DNA from: JAPLXD01 sp041662765
GTDB taxonomy: Bacteria; Patescibacteriota; Minisyncoccia; Moranbacterales; UBA11712
DNA length: 30,646 nucleotides
NCBI GenBank assembly: GCA_041662765.1
Contig: JBAZRT010000006.1
Coordinates: 1 to 30,646, forward strand
Direction of reading: 5' to 3'
The translations under genes were made by a program, and so were the position numbers. The notes under the pieces were generated by a model. That model was not told the DNA's origin. It saw nothing but the letters and a program-made list of their open reading frames with translations, and did not search any database. This document shows, piece by piece, positions 1 through 7,664 of this stretch; within the stretch, counting starts at the first letter, position 1; every line of letters starts with the position of its first letter.

Positions 1-1
1 T

Positions 2-376
2 GGCCATGATGTTTGGGTGCATCGCAATGGCGCCGTCCGGGCAACCGCCGGGGAACCGGTTTTTATTCCCTCCTCGATGTGTACGCCGATGTATTTGGGC
101 GTCGGCACGAATGAAAATGAATCAACATTTTTTTCCGCCGGACACGGCACCGGACGCCGCAAAAATCCGGAAACAGGCAAGGCCGGATCGAAAGAGGAGC
201 TGTTTGAAAAAATGAAAGAAAAGAAGGTGAAACTCTACAACGCGAAATCAAAGGGTGTGGTTTTTCAGGATTCGGGATATTATAAGGATGTGGAAGAAGT
301 GATTGCGGGAATGGAAGAAAACAAGATCGTAAAACCGGTGGCAAAGATGGAACCCGTTGCAGTCTTAATGTACTAA
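2..376 (+). CDS. rtcB: RNA ligase RtcB, C-terminal part (5' end outside window)
   Basis: RtcB joins RNA 2',3'-cyclic phosphate or 3'-phosphate ends to 5'-OH ends using GTP and Mn2+, in tRNA splicing or RNA repair. The frame is open to the left edge; translation from base 2 gives G-H-D-V-W-V-H-R-N-G-A, the family pattern before the P-G-S-M-G segment (here P-S-S-M-C-T-P). The histidine of HGTGR (codon 143-145) matches the family histidine that carries the GMP intermediate. The last ~70 residues (YYKDVEEVIAG, then KPVAKMEPVAVL) match the normal RtcB C-terminus. The stretch after HGTGR (RRKNPETG) differs from the usual M-S-R. The stop is TAA and the next gene begins 4 bases later, so the two are probably cotranscribed. 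The family call is secure; the N-terminal metal site cannot be checked here. Confidence 0.88.
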   Translation, partial: GHDVWVHRNGAVRATAGEPVFIPSSMCTPMYLGVGTNENESTFFSAGHGTGRRKNPETGKAGSKEELFEKMKEKKVKLYNAKSKGVVFQDSGYYKDVEEVIAGMEENKIVKPVAKMEPVAVLMY

Positions 377-380
377 AAAA

Positions 381-944
381 TTGAAACTAATCACAATTTC
401 CGGCCTTGATGGCTCGGGGAAATCGACACAAATTGAACTTCTGAAAGATTATCTCAAATCGCGAGATAAGGCTTTTTTCTATTTCCACGCGGTGGAGTTT
501 TCGATAGCTAATCGAAAAAAAACAAAATCCGGGAGCGACAAGAGTATCACAAGAGCCAATTGGTTGCAGATTCAATTGCGGAAAATTGCTCTAGGTATCG
601 ATATTTGTAGGTTTGGAAAATTACTAAAGAAAACAAAAGTCGACTATATAATCTCTGACAGATATTTCTATGACAGCGTGGTAAATATGAATTTTCTTTC
701 GGGAAAAAACAACAAGTTATGCGCTGAAAAATCCATTCCAAAACCGAATTTTGCCTTTTTTATCAATGTGAAACCGGAAATTATCATGCAGCGCGAGAGA
801 AAGCCGGATCAGGGAATGGAATATTTGCGGGCGAAGGAAAAACTGTTTTCTAACAAAATAAAAGACTGGGATATGATAGTTTTGAATGGCGAAAAGGACA
901 AGAGCGAAATATTCAGTGAAATAAGATCAAAAATCAATGTCTAA
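381..944 (+). CDS. thymidylate kinase-like P-loop nucleotide kinase
   Basis: A 187-residue P-loop kinase of the dTMP kinase type, which would phosphorylate dTMP or a related nucleotide with ATP in the cytoplasm. Residues 8-16 are the Walker A loop (GLDGSGKST), D93-R94-Y95 matches the D-R-Y/F motif of thymidylate kinases, and the R-E-R-K segment near residue 140 resembles the LID. The C-terminus is divergent and somewhat short (the usual length is about 205-215). The start is TTG at 381, chosen because translation then begins directly with the first beta strand before the P-loop; no Shine-Dalgarno is visible. The end overlaps the flippase gene by 8 bases (ATGTCTAA). It lies between rtcB and a glycan flippase, so a divergent nucleotide or sugar kinase role is possible. 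I give no gene symbol because substrate specificity cannot be read from the sequence. Confidence 0.75.
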   Translation: MKLITISGLDGSGKSTQIELLKDYLKSRDKAFFYFHAVEFSIANRKKTKSGSDKSITRANWLQIQLRKIALGIDICRFGKLLKKTKVDYIISDRYFYDSVVNMNFLSGKNNKLCAEKSIPKPNFAFFINVKPEIIMQRERKPDQGMEYLRAKEKLFSNKIKDWDMIVLNGEKDKSEIFSEIRSKINV

Positions 945-2433
945 ATTCCTCGTAAAATCTTTTTTCTGGGTCACTTTGAGCGAGATTATTTACAATCTTT
1001 CGGCCTATGTTATTCATTCTGGAATGGGACGAATTTTGGGACCGGCCCAGTATGGGCGGTATGGAATTGTTGTCACTCTCACGACGATGATTGTTGTTCT
1101 CATTGGACAGGGCGTGCCGACGGCAATGGCGAAATATTTGGGGGAAATATATGACACGAAGATTGGCCTCATTCCGATCATCAAAAGACAAACGGCAAAA
1201 ATCCAGTTCATCCTCATTGGCGCGGTGACTGTTATTTTTTTCTTTCTCGCTCCGGTGATCTCTTTCATTCTCCACGACAAGACTCTCACTCCCCTTTTCC
1301 AGCTTTCAACCCTGGTCATTCCCGCTTTTGCTCTCGCGTCATTCTATTTCTACTACTACACCGGTCTTCACGAATTCAAAACCCAGGCTTGGCTCAAAAC
1401 TTCGCGCTCATTTGCCCGCCTACTTTTCATTTTGGGATTGGCTTTGCTATTGAAGTCAAGAGGATATGCGCTTGAGGGAGCGATTATTGGATATATACTT
1501 GCACCTCTCTCGATATACTTTGAAGCCAGCGCGCTCGACAAGTTCAAAAAAGTGAAGCCCGAAGGATTTTTTGACTGGCGAAAGCTTTTGCAATATGCCT
1601 GGCCAATGACTCTTTTTCTCATTGCATATGAATTTTTGATCACGATTGACCTCTATCTCGTGAAGGGAATCTTGCAAAATGACTATCTGACCGGAATCTA
1701 CAACGGCGCCATCACGGTCGGGCGCATTCCCTATTTTTTGTTCTATGCGCTCACGATCATCATGCTTCCCGCGGTATCCAAATCGACTTCGAGCAACAAT
1801 CACGCCGAAACAAAAAAACTGATTGGACAATCTTTGCGTCTCATGGTGATGTTTCTTTTGCCAATTGCGATTTTGATGGCCGTATATTCCCGGCCTGTTT
1901 TGCAAATATTCTATGGCAACAAATTTTTGGCGGCGGCCGGTCCGATGTCGATCTTGATGGCGGGAGTGACTTTTCTCACAATCTTTTATGTCATGGCTTT
2001 TGCTCTGAACGGCGCGGGGAAAGTGAAGGCGCCGATGTATATTGCCTTTGCGGGGCTCGCGACAAACATTTTCCTTAGCTATTTTTTCATCCACAAATAC
2101 GGCCTCACTGGCGCGGCAGTGGCCACTTCGATCACTTCTTTCGTGGCAATGGTGCTGGTGCTTGCGTATTCGTATAAGTTTTTTGGATACTTGTTCAAAT
2201 TTTCCAGTTTCATGAAAATATTGCTCGCTTCAGCGCTCATGTATTTTGCCTCGGCGTTTTTTCCGGAAGGGAAATATATTTTCCTTCTCTGGTCGGCTAT
2301 CTTGTTTGCGATTTATGTGACTACTCTTTTTGTTTTCAAAGAATTCGGCGCGTCTGATCTTGATATTTTGAAGCAGCTTCTCGCAAAAAAGAAGTTGAAA
2401 ACTGCAGCCGATGTGGAAGAAGAAGCCTTGTAG
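937..2433 (+). CDS. polysaccharide flippase, MOP/Wzx-like membrane protein
   Basis: A 498-residue, very hydrophobic protein with about 12-14 membrane segments and the MOP-superfamily start (FFWVTLSEIIYNLSAYVIHSG, then G-R-I-L-G-P-A-Q-Y-G-R-Y-G). The R-x-L-G-P-x-x-Y-G-x-Y pattern is typical of oligosaccharide translocases that flip undecaprenyl-linked sugars across the cytoplasmic membrane. The C-terminus is a charged cytoplasmic tail (KKKLKTAADVEEEAL). ATG at 937 lies 8 bases inside the preceding kinase gene, implying translational coupling. A terminator follows. The sugar-building genes it might serve are about 15 kb away at the right of the window (21483-27568), on the other strand. It is distinct from MurJ at 17275-18909. 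The family is secure; the transported substrate is unknown. Confidence 0.88.
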   Translation: MSKFLVKSFFWVTLSEIIYNLSAYVIHSGMGRILGPAQYGRYGIVVTLTTMIVVLIGQGVPTAMAKYLGEIYDTKIGLIPIIKRQTAKIQFILIGAVTVIFFFLAPVISFILHDKTLTPLFQLSTLVIPAFALASFYFYYYTGLHEFKTQAWLKTSRSFARLLFILGLALLLKSRGYALEGAIIGYILAPLSIYFEASALDKFKKVKPEGFFDWRKLLQYAWPMTLFLIAYEFLITIDLYLVKGILQNDYLTGIYNGAITVGRIPYFLFYALTIIMLPAVSKSTSSNNHAETKKLIGQSLRLMVMFLLPIAILMAVYSRPVLQIFYGNKFLAAAGPMSILMAGVTFLTIFYVMAFALNGAGKVKAPMYIAFAGLATNIFLSYFFIHKYGLTGAAVATSITSFVAMVLVLAYSYKFFGYLFKFSSFMKILLASALMYFASAFFPEGKYIFLLWSAILFAIYVTTLFVFKEFGASDLDILKQLLAKKKLKTAADVEEEAL

Positions 2434-2445
2434 AAATAAAAAAAA

Positions 2446-2465
2446 CTCCCCTTGGGGAGCTTTTT
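2446..2465. terminator. bidirectional intrinsic terminator between flippase and folD
   Basis: CTCCCC at 2446-2451 pairs with GGGGAG at 2454-2459 (in practice a 5-bp stem with a 4-base loop), followed on the + strand by TTTTT at 2461-2465 and preceded by a long A run at 2438-2445 that serves as the U tract on the other strand. It ends both converging units. Confidence 0.85.
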
Positions 2466-2478
2466 GAAATATTTGTGC

Positions 2479-3315
2479 TTATCCTTCGGCCAACTTCACC
2501 GTATTCCAGAGCAGCATTGCGATCGTCACCGGACCCACTCCGCCGGGGACGGGGGTGATGAAAGAGGCTTTTTTGGAAACTGACGCAAAATCCACATCGC
2601 CGTGGATTTTTTTGTTCTCGCCGCGGTTCACGCCCACATCAATCACAACTGCTCCTTTTTTCACCATATCGGCTTTTATCAGATTCATTTTTCCCACAGC
2701 GACGACCAGAATATCGGCCTCTTCAGTATAGCTTTTCAGATTTTTTGTATGGTGATGGCAAATGGTGACGGTCGCGTCTCGGTTGAGGAGAAATTGCGCC
2801 ATCGGCTTCCCGACGATGTTTGAGCGTCCGACAACAACGGCATTTTTTCCGGCGATAGGAATTTTGTATTCTTCAAGCAGTTTGACAATTCCAAGCGGTG
2901 TGGCCGGGGCGGCAATGGAATACGCTTCTCCTTCTTGAACGAATCGTCCGAAATTGAGCGGATGGAGGCAATCGGCATCTTTTCGCTGGTCAATACTCTC
3001 AATAATTTTGTTTTTATTGATATGTTTCGGGAGCGGCAGCTGAACCATTATCGCCGAAATATTTTTGTTTCGATTGAGAGTGCCAATGATATCCAGAAGC
3101 TTTTTTTCGGAAGTTTTTGCGGGAAACGTGAAAATTTTTGATCCAATCCCCGCTTGCTCGCAAAAAACGCCTTTTCGCCTGACATAAATAGCCGAGGCCG
3201 GATCATCGCCAACCAAGATCATCGCCAAAACAGGCCTGCGTTTCATGGTGGCAACTTTTTTCTTCAGTTGAAGTATGATCTTGTTGGCAAGCTTGGCGCC
3301 GTCGAGTATTTTCAT
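2479..3315 (-). CDS. folD: bifunctional methylenetetrahydrofolate dehydrogenase / cyclohydrolase FolD
   Basis: FolD interconverts 5,10-methylene-, 5,10-methenyl- and 10-formyl-tetrahydrofolate using NADP. From ATG 3315 the protein is 278 residues, close to the family norm. Y44 and K48 (Y-V-R-R-K) are the catalytic pair, V-Q-L-P-L-P carries the active-site glutamine, and VVGRSNIVGKP is the NADP-binding signature. GGVGPVTIAML is the C-terminal signature, with V where M is usual. Two usually constant spots differ: D-V-D-G-F-H-P is D-A-D-C-L-H-P and P-C-T-P is P-A-T-P. The start at 3315 is preferred over one 12 codons upstream because it forms a TAATG junction with the glyA stop, indicating coupling. 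GlyA makes FolD's substrate, and 10-formyl-THF would feed Fmt (8110-9069). Confidence 0.95.
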   Translation of the reverse strand: MKILDGAKLANKIILQLKKKVATMKRRPVLAMILVGDDPASAIYVRRKGVFCEQAGIGSKIFTFPAKTSEKKLLDIIGTLNRNKNISAIMVQLPLPKHINKNKIIESIDQRKDADCLHPLNFGRFVQEGEAYSIAAPATPLGIVKLLEEYKIPIAGKNAVVVGRSNIVGKPMAQFLLNRDATVTICHHHTKNLKSYTEEADILVVAVGKMNLIKADMVKKGAVVIDVGVNRGENKKIHGDVDFASVSKKASFITPVPGGVGPVTIAMLLWNTVKLAEG

Positions 3316-4643
3316 TATTTCAAATGTTTGTATAGCGGAAATTTCGCGCAAAGCTTTTTTACTTCGCCTTTTATCCTTTTTAGGTTCTTGCTGCCTGCAA
3401 CGAATTTTCTGAATTTGATCAATGTCGGTTTTATCTTTTTCTTGTCGGATGGGAAGTCAAAATCTTTTATCTCTTTCATCACTTGTGCGATCCAATTCGC
3501 GATTTTTTTCATTTCCTTCTCTTTCATTCCGCGAACGGTGACAAAAGGCGTTCCGAGACGAACCCCGCTGGGATAGAACGGCGAAGACGGATCTTTTGGA
3601 ATGGTATTTTTGTTGAGCGTGATGCCGGCGGCATCAAGCGCGTTCTGCAGGAACACTCCTCTGCCTTTCCCGCATTTGATGAGTATCATATGATTGTCCG
3701 TTCCGCTTGATACGAGTTCTATGCCTTTTTCCAGCAAATCCTTCGCGAGCGCCTTTGCATTTTTCACTACTTGATGCCCATAAGTTTTGAACGAGGGTTT
3801 CATTGCCTCGCCAAGAGCGACTGCGATCGCGGCGGTTTGATGGTCGTGCGGTCCGCCCTGCAGGCGCGGAAAGATCGCCTGATCAATTTTTTTGGCAAGG
3901 TTGGGATCCTTTTTGAGCCCTTTTTGCGTGACCATAATCATGCCGCCCCGCGGTCCGCGCAAAGTTTTGTGAGTTGTCGTCGTAATAATGTGCGCGTACT
4001 TTGCGGGGCTTTTGTGCGCTCCGGCGATCACAAGGCCTGCAATATGCGCGATGTCTGCCGCAAGATAGGCGCCTACTTTGTCTGCGATTTTGGCCATTTT
4101 TTCGAAAGGAAATTCACGGACATAGGCTGTGGCTCCGACCCAGATTAATTTTGGCTTGTGCTTGATTGCCAGTTTTTCAACTTCTTTGAGATCCAAATAG
4201 CCATTCGCATCCACTTGATACCCAATCGTTTTGTAAAACATACTCGTTGCGCTGGCTTTCCATCCGTGAGTGAGATGTCCTCCATCGGGAAGGTTTTGAC
4301 CCATCACAACTTCGCCTGGATTGCATACAGCCACATAGACGGCCAAATTGGCCGGACTGCCTGAATATGGCTGAACATTGACATAGGGCACGCCAAAGAG
4401 CTTTTTGGCCCGCTCCTGCGCGATTTCCTCGATAGTATCGATATTTTCCTGTCCCCCGTAGTACCTTTTCCGGGGATATCCCTCGCTGTACTTGTTGGTC
4501 AAAACTGATCCCAGAGCCTCGATGACGGCCGCTGAAGCCGCAATTTCCGAAGGGATAAGTTCGAGTCCATCCTCCTGCCTTTTTGTTTCAGCCACAATGG
4601 CTTTGTAAATCGCCGGGTCCTGCTTTTTGAGGTTTTCGTACAT
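3315..4643 (-). CDS. glyA: serine hydroxymethyltransferase
   Basis: A PLP enzyme converting serine and tetrahydrofolate to glycine and 5,10-methylene-THF. It has 442 residues, a normal to slightly long length. The PLP lysine is K226 in T-T-T-T-H-K-T-L-R-G-P-R-G-G. Other family blocks are LTNKYSEGYP-RKRYYGG (49-64), the D-x-A-H PLP-ring contact (D197-I-A-H) and GGHLTHG (121-127). Several usually invariant spots differ: the S-E-N of the N-terminal motif is S-E-I (32-34), Y-P-G-K-R is Y-P-R-K-R, and the histidine of V-Q-P-H-S-G is tyrosine. The stop overlaps the folD start by one base, and a small gene lies 18 bases upstream. A TTGAGA / TATAGA-like pair just before the start could give an extra promoter, but this is weak. 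Confidence 0.93.
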   Translation of the reverse strand: MYENLKKQDPAIYKAIVAETKRQEDGLELIPSEIAASAAVIEALGSVLTNKYSEGYPRKRYYGGQENIDTIEEIAQERAKKLFGVPYVNVQPYSGSPANLAVYVAVCNPGEVVMGQNLPDGGHLTHGWKASATSMFYKTIGYQVDANGYLDLKEVEKLAIKHKPKLIWVGATAYVREFPFEKMAKIADKVGAYLAADIAHIAGLVIAGAHKSPAKYAHIITTTTHKTLRGPRGGMIMVTQKGLKKDPNLAKKIDQAIFPRLQGGPHDHQTAAIAVALGEAMKPSFKTYGHQVVKNAKALAKDLLEKGIELVSSGTDNHMILIKCGKGRGVFLQNALDAAGITLNKNTIPKDPSSPFYPSGVRLGTPFVTVRGMKEKEMKKIANWIAQVMKEIKDFDFPSDKKKIKPTLIKFRKFVAGSKNLKRIKGEVKKLCAKFPLYKHLK

Positions 4644-4661
4644 ACTTTCTGATCTATATTA

Positions 4662-4853
4662 TTATTTTACACGTCTCAAATAACTCGGATCATCTTTTTC
4701 GACGGCCTGCAATATTTCATCAACACCTGGTTCTTTTTCCTTATCAAGTGATTTTCGGATCCGCTTGAACATTTCCTGCTCCGCTCGCTTTTTCTGCATA
4801 TCAATAACTTTGTTTGTATCCGTATTTTCTCTTTTTTCCATTTTACTCATCAT
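4662..4853 (-). CDS. small hypothetical protein upstream of glyA
   Basis: A 63-residue, highly charged protein (many K, E, D and R) with no membrane segment or cysteine, predicted helical. I do not recognise a family. It may be a real gene because it lies 18 bases upstream of glyA on the same strand, starts next to promoter-like sequence, and fills an otherwise empty gap. The start could be ATG 4853 or the methionine 4 codons later. A TATAAA box (4862-4867) ends 8 bases before ATG 4853, so the message could be nearly leaderless. No function can be assigned. Confidence 0.5.
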   Translation of the reverse strand: MMSKMEKRENTDTNKVIDMQKKRAEQEMFKRIRKSLDKEKEPGVDEILQAVEKDDPSYLRRVK

Positions 4854-4861
4854 TGATTTTC

Positions 4862-4898
4862 TTTATAAAGTATCCATTCTATGCTAAAATTCTATCAA
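4862..4898 (-). promoter_or_regulatory. candidate promoter(s) for the small gene-glyA-folD unit
   Basis: On the minus strand TTGATA (4893-4898) is followed after 18 bases by GATACT (4869-4874). Closer to the gene, TATAAA (4862-4867) ends 8 bases before ATG 4853. Either could be the -10 box. It is divergent from the promoter for 4931-5728. Confidence 0.45.
4882..4890 (+). promoter_or_regulatory. candidate extended -10 promoter for the 4931-9904 operon
   Basis: TGC followed by TAAAAT (4885-4890) fits an extended -10 element. No strong -35 lies 16-18 bases upstream. The predicted start near 4897 would leave a leader of about 34 bases before ATG 4931, without an obvious Shine-Dalgarno. Confidence 0.45.
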
Positions 4899-4930
4899 AG
4901 ATTCAAAGTTTAGGCAATCATTTCAAGCTT

Positions 4931-5728
4931 ATGATTCGATTCGCGGCCATCGCTCCTCATCCCACTTTGATAATTCCCTCCATAGGGAAAAGTAATTTGA
5001 ATTTGGTGCGCAAAACAGCGAATGCGATGAAACAGATCGGGGAAAAATTCCGTGCAGTGAAGGCGGATACGATCGTGATAATTTCTCCGCACGGTCCGGT
5101 GCAATATGACAAGTTCATGATCAACTATTCCCCGACGCTCCGCGGCGACCTGGGATCATTCGGCGATCAGCGAAGATTTGTTTTCGAAAACGATCGCGAA
5201 CTTGTCGATGAAATCGTGAAACTTTCCAGGGAGTCGAATTTGCCGGTCGGCCTGGTGCGCGAACTCGAACTTGATCGAGGAGCGCTTGTTCCGCTTCACT
5301 ATTTGATCAGCGAAAAAGACGCGGCGTACAATCCGAAATTGATCCATATGTCCTTTTCAATGCTCCCGCTCGATTACCATATCCGTTTCGGGGAAGTTCT
5401 CGGAAAAGTCCTGCAGAGTTCTTCGAAGGTCATATCTCTTGTCGCAAGCAGCGATCTGTCTCATCGCGTTTCCCAGGGAGCGCCGGCCGGATATTCTCCG
5501 CAAGGAAGAATCTTTGATCGAAAAGTCGTCGAAATTGTCCAGCGAAAAAATATCAAAGGCCTTTTGGAGATGGATCCGACTCTCATTGAAGAAGCTGGCG
5601 AATGCGGACTTCGCTCGATCACTATACTGCTCGGCGCGATCTCCGGACTTCGCTGGGAGGTGAAATCCTTGAGCTACGAAGCGCCGTTCGGAGTGGGATA
5701 TCTCGCGGCGAACATCAATATAAAATGA
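4931..5728 (+). CDS. MEMO / LigB-like (class III extradiol dioxygenase fold) protein
   Basis: A 265-residue cytoplasmic protein resembling AmmeMemoRadiSam system protein B, human MEMO1 and the LigB extradiol dioxygenase fold. Candidate metal or active-site residues are H10 (A-P-H-P), H54 (S-P-H-G-P), H123 (P-L-H-Y-L), H178 (S-S-D-L-S-H) and C225 (E-C-G-L-R-S). The S-S-D-x-x-H and C-G-x-x-x-I segments match MEMO1 closely. Its biochemical role is unsettled across the family. ATG 4931 is used because the frame upstream is only a hydrophobic low-complexity shadow and the fold starts at M-I-R-F-A-A-I-A-P-H-P. It is first in a unit with priA-like, def and fmt and overlaps priA by ATGA. The usual AMMECR1 and radical-SAM partners are not in this window. 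Confidence 0.8.
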   Translation: MIRFAAIAPHPTLIIPSIGKSNLNLVRKTANAMKQIGEKFRAVKADTIVIISPHGPVQYDKFMINYSPTLRGDLGSFGDQRRFVFENDRELVDEIVKLSRESNLPVGLVRELELDRGALVPLHYLISEKDAAYNPKLIHMSFSMLPLDYHIRFGEVLGKVLQSSSKVISLVASSDLSHRVSQGAPAGYSPQGRIFDRKVVEIVQRKNIKGLLEMDPTLIEEAGECGLRSITILLGAISGLRWEVKSLSYEAPFGVGYLAANINIK

Positions 5729-7656
5729 AAAAATACATTATCCAAGTTGCTCCCATCATTCCCCTTCCTGTTCTTCGCACGCAGGTTTTTTCATATTGGC
5801 ACAGTGAAAATATTTCGCCGGGGACGCTGGTTTCGGCGCCTTTCTATTTTCGCGATATTCAAGGCATCGTTGTCCGGTCAAGCGAGAAATCTTTGCGGCA
5901 AGAGTCGCTCAAATTGAAAAATATCAGGTCGGTCATAGAAGAAAAGCTTTTGAGTGAAAATCAAATCAAGCTTGCCCAAAAAATCGCCGAATATTATTTT
6001 TCTCCGCTTGGGTCGGTGCTCAAGCTGATGGTTCCCAAAGTCGCCAAGCAAAGAGTGAAAGACAAGGAAGCTTCAAAAAAAACAATAAAAGCGGAAAAGA
6101 TCGGCGCGGAAGCACTGGAGATCATGAAGAACAAGAAAAATAAGTTTTTGTTGATCGGGAGCGGAAAAAAAAGAGAAAAGATCAATGTTGATTTGGTCCG
6201 AGAATGCTTGAAAAACGGCAAGCAATGCCTCATACTCGCGCCGGAAATATTTTTTTCGCACGGCGTTTATGAAAAGCTGCAGGAAGTTTTTTCCGAAGAG
6301 ATCGCGCTTATCCACAGCCGGATAACAAAAGGGCAGTTTTTTGAATGGTGGAAGAAGATCAAAGATGGAAAAACAAAAATAGTAATTGCTTCAAAACAAG
6401 GAATATTTTTGCCGTTCTTTGATCTGGGACTTGTCATTGTCCAGGATGAGCAAGATATCTCATTCAAACAGTGGGAGTCGATGCCCCGCTACAGCGCTGT
6501 GCGAGGGGCGGAGTTTTTGGCCGAAATAACAGGCGCAAAATTGGTTTTGGAAAGCTTTGCGCCGTCTGCCGAAAGTCTGCAGAAGACAAAAAAGGAAGAA
6601 ATGGAACTGATCGAAATAAAAATCGATAAAAGTGATTTTCCGGAGTTTGAGATCGCTTCATTGGAAAAAGAAAAAAAGAATTCTGATTTTCCTATCTCCG
6701 AAATGCTCCGCAGCCGTTTGGCTGAAATCGCGGAAAGAAAAAAACAGGCTGTCGTTTTTGTGAACAGGCGCGGTTTTTCCACCCGTACGACATGTGAAAA
6801 TTGCAAAAGAGTTTTGAAATGCCCGAAGTGCGACCGGGCGCTCATATATTCGGAAGAACAATCGCAATATCGCTGTTTGCACTGCGCCTACAAAATGGAA
6901 CTCTTCAGCGCTTGTCCAGCATGTGGCGGATTTCAATTTTCGCATCGCGGAATCGGAACGCAAACTGTCGAAAAAAAGATCAAAAGGCTTTTTCCTTCGC
7001 TGCGGGTCATCCGGGTCGACGCGGATGCAGCGCGAAGTTTGGAAAAATACCGGAGCACATTGCAAGATTTTTCAGCAGGAAAAATTGATGTTCTTGTCGG
7101 CACGCAGTCGGCGATCAAGGGAATATATTCGGACAACATTGAATTGGCCGCTTCGATCTCGGGGCGGGATTTTTTGGACAGCGTCGAATTCAATTCGCGC
7201 GCGCTTGCGCTCTCCCGACTTTTCTATATGGCGAATCTGCTCAATAAAAATGGAATTTTGGTCATACAATCCTTTTTTGGCGGCAATCCCCTTTTTGATT
7301 ATTTGGAAAAAAATGAATTAAAAAAATATTTCGTCTGGGAACAAGCAACGCGAAAGAAATTTTCCTATCCCCCGTTTCGGAAATTTGTGAAGCTTGGCTT
7401 TCGCGACAAACTTGAAAAAAAGGCCGTGAGCGAAACGAAAAAAACATTTGACTTGCTGCGTAGGGCGAGCAATAATGAAATTGAAATCATTGGCCCTTAT
7501 GAGCCCTTATCAAGGCAAAAGAGAGGTCTATATCAGCGAAATATTCTTCTGAAATTCGATCCTCGAAAAAATATCGGCGACCTTCCGATTCGATCCGTGA
7601 TCGGGGGTCTCAGAAAAGGCTGGAGTGTTGACGTCGATCCAGTTTCCATATTTTGA
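5725..7656 (+). CDS. priA: PriA-like primosomal protein with degenerate helicase motifs
   Basis: PriA reloads the replisome at stalled forks. This 643-residue protein follows PriA from end to end: N-terminal DNA-binding domain (1-105), helicase lobe 1 (about 135-290), zinc-binding insert (357-400) and lobe 2 plus C-terminal domain. The eight zinc cysteines are intact (357, 360, 366, 369, 384, 387, 397, 400). The ATPase motifs are not: Walker A is G-S-G-K-K (145-149) instead of GSGKT, D-E-E-H is D-E-Q-D (241-244), the S-A-T-P motif reads S-F-A-P (277-280), and the Q-x-x-G-R-A-G-R arginine motif is replaced near 493-510. So the fold and zinc module persist but helicase activity is doubtful. The start at 5725 gives an ATGA overlap with the previous gene; the frame upstream of it is spurious. 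Confidence 0.85.
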   Translation: MKKYIIQVAPIIPLPVLRTQVFSYWHSENISPGTLVSAPFYFRDIQGIVVRSSEKSLRQESLKLKNIRSVIEEKLLSENQIKLAQKIAEYYFSPLGSVLKLMVPKVAKQRVKDKEASKKTIKAEKIGAEALEIMKNKKNKFLLIGSGKKREKINVDLVRECLKNGKQCLILAPEIFFSHGVYEKLQEVFSEEIALIHSRITKGQFFEWWKKIKDGKTKIVIASKQGIFLPFFDLGLVIVQDEQDISFKQWESMPRYSAVRGAEFLAEITGAKLVLESFAPSAESLQKTKKEEMELIEIKIDKSDFPEFEIASLEKEKKNSDFPISEMLRSRLAEIAERKKQAVVFVNRRGFSTRTTCENCKRVLKCPKCDRALIYSEEQSQYRCLHCAYKMELFSACPACGGFQFSHRGIGTQTVEKKIKRLFPSLRVIRVDADAARSLEKYRSTLQDFSAGKIDVLVGTQSAIKGIYSDNIELAASISGRDFLDSVEFNSRALALSRLFYMANLLNKNGILVIQSFFGGNPLFDYLEKNELKKYFVWEQATRKKFSYPPFRKFVKLGFRDKLEKKAVSETKKTFDLLRRASNNEIEIIGPYEPLSRQKRGLYQRNILLKFDPRKNIGDLPIRSVIGGLRKGWSVDVDPVSIF

Positions 7657-7664
7657 GAAAAAAT

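Noticed and set aside
3154..3576. 140-codon + strand open frame over the folD-glyA junction
   Set aside because: Complement of two well-supported genes, with no recognisable motif.
4814..4930. Upstream extension of the MEMO-like frame (a hydrophobic 39-residue start)
   Set aside because: It looks like a signal segment but is low-complexity F/Y/I/K overlapping the divergent promoter region and small gene; the conserved fold begins at 4931.
5602..5724. Upstream extension of the priA-like frame
   Set aside because: It lies entirely inside the MEMO-like gene in another frame, and the PriA family N-terminus starts at 5725 with an ATGA overlap.
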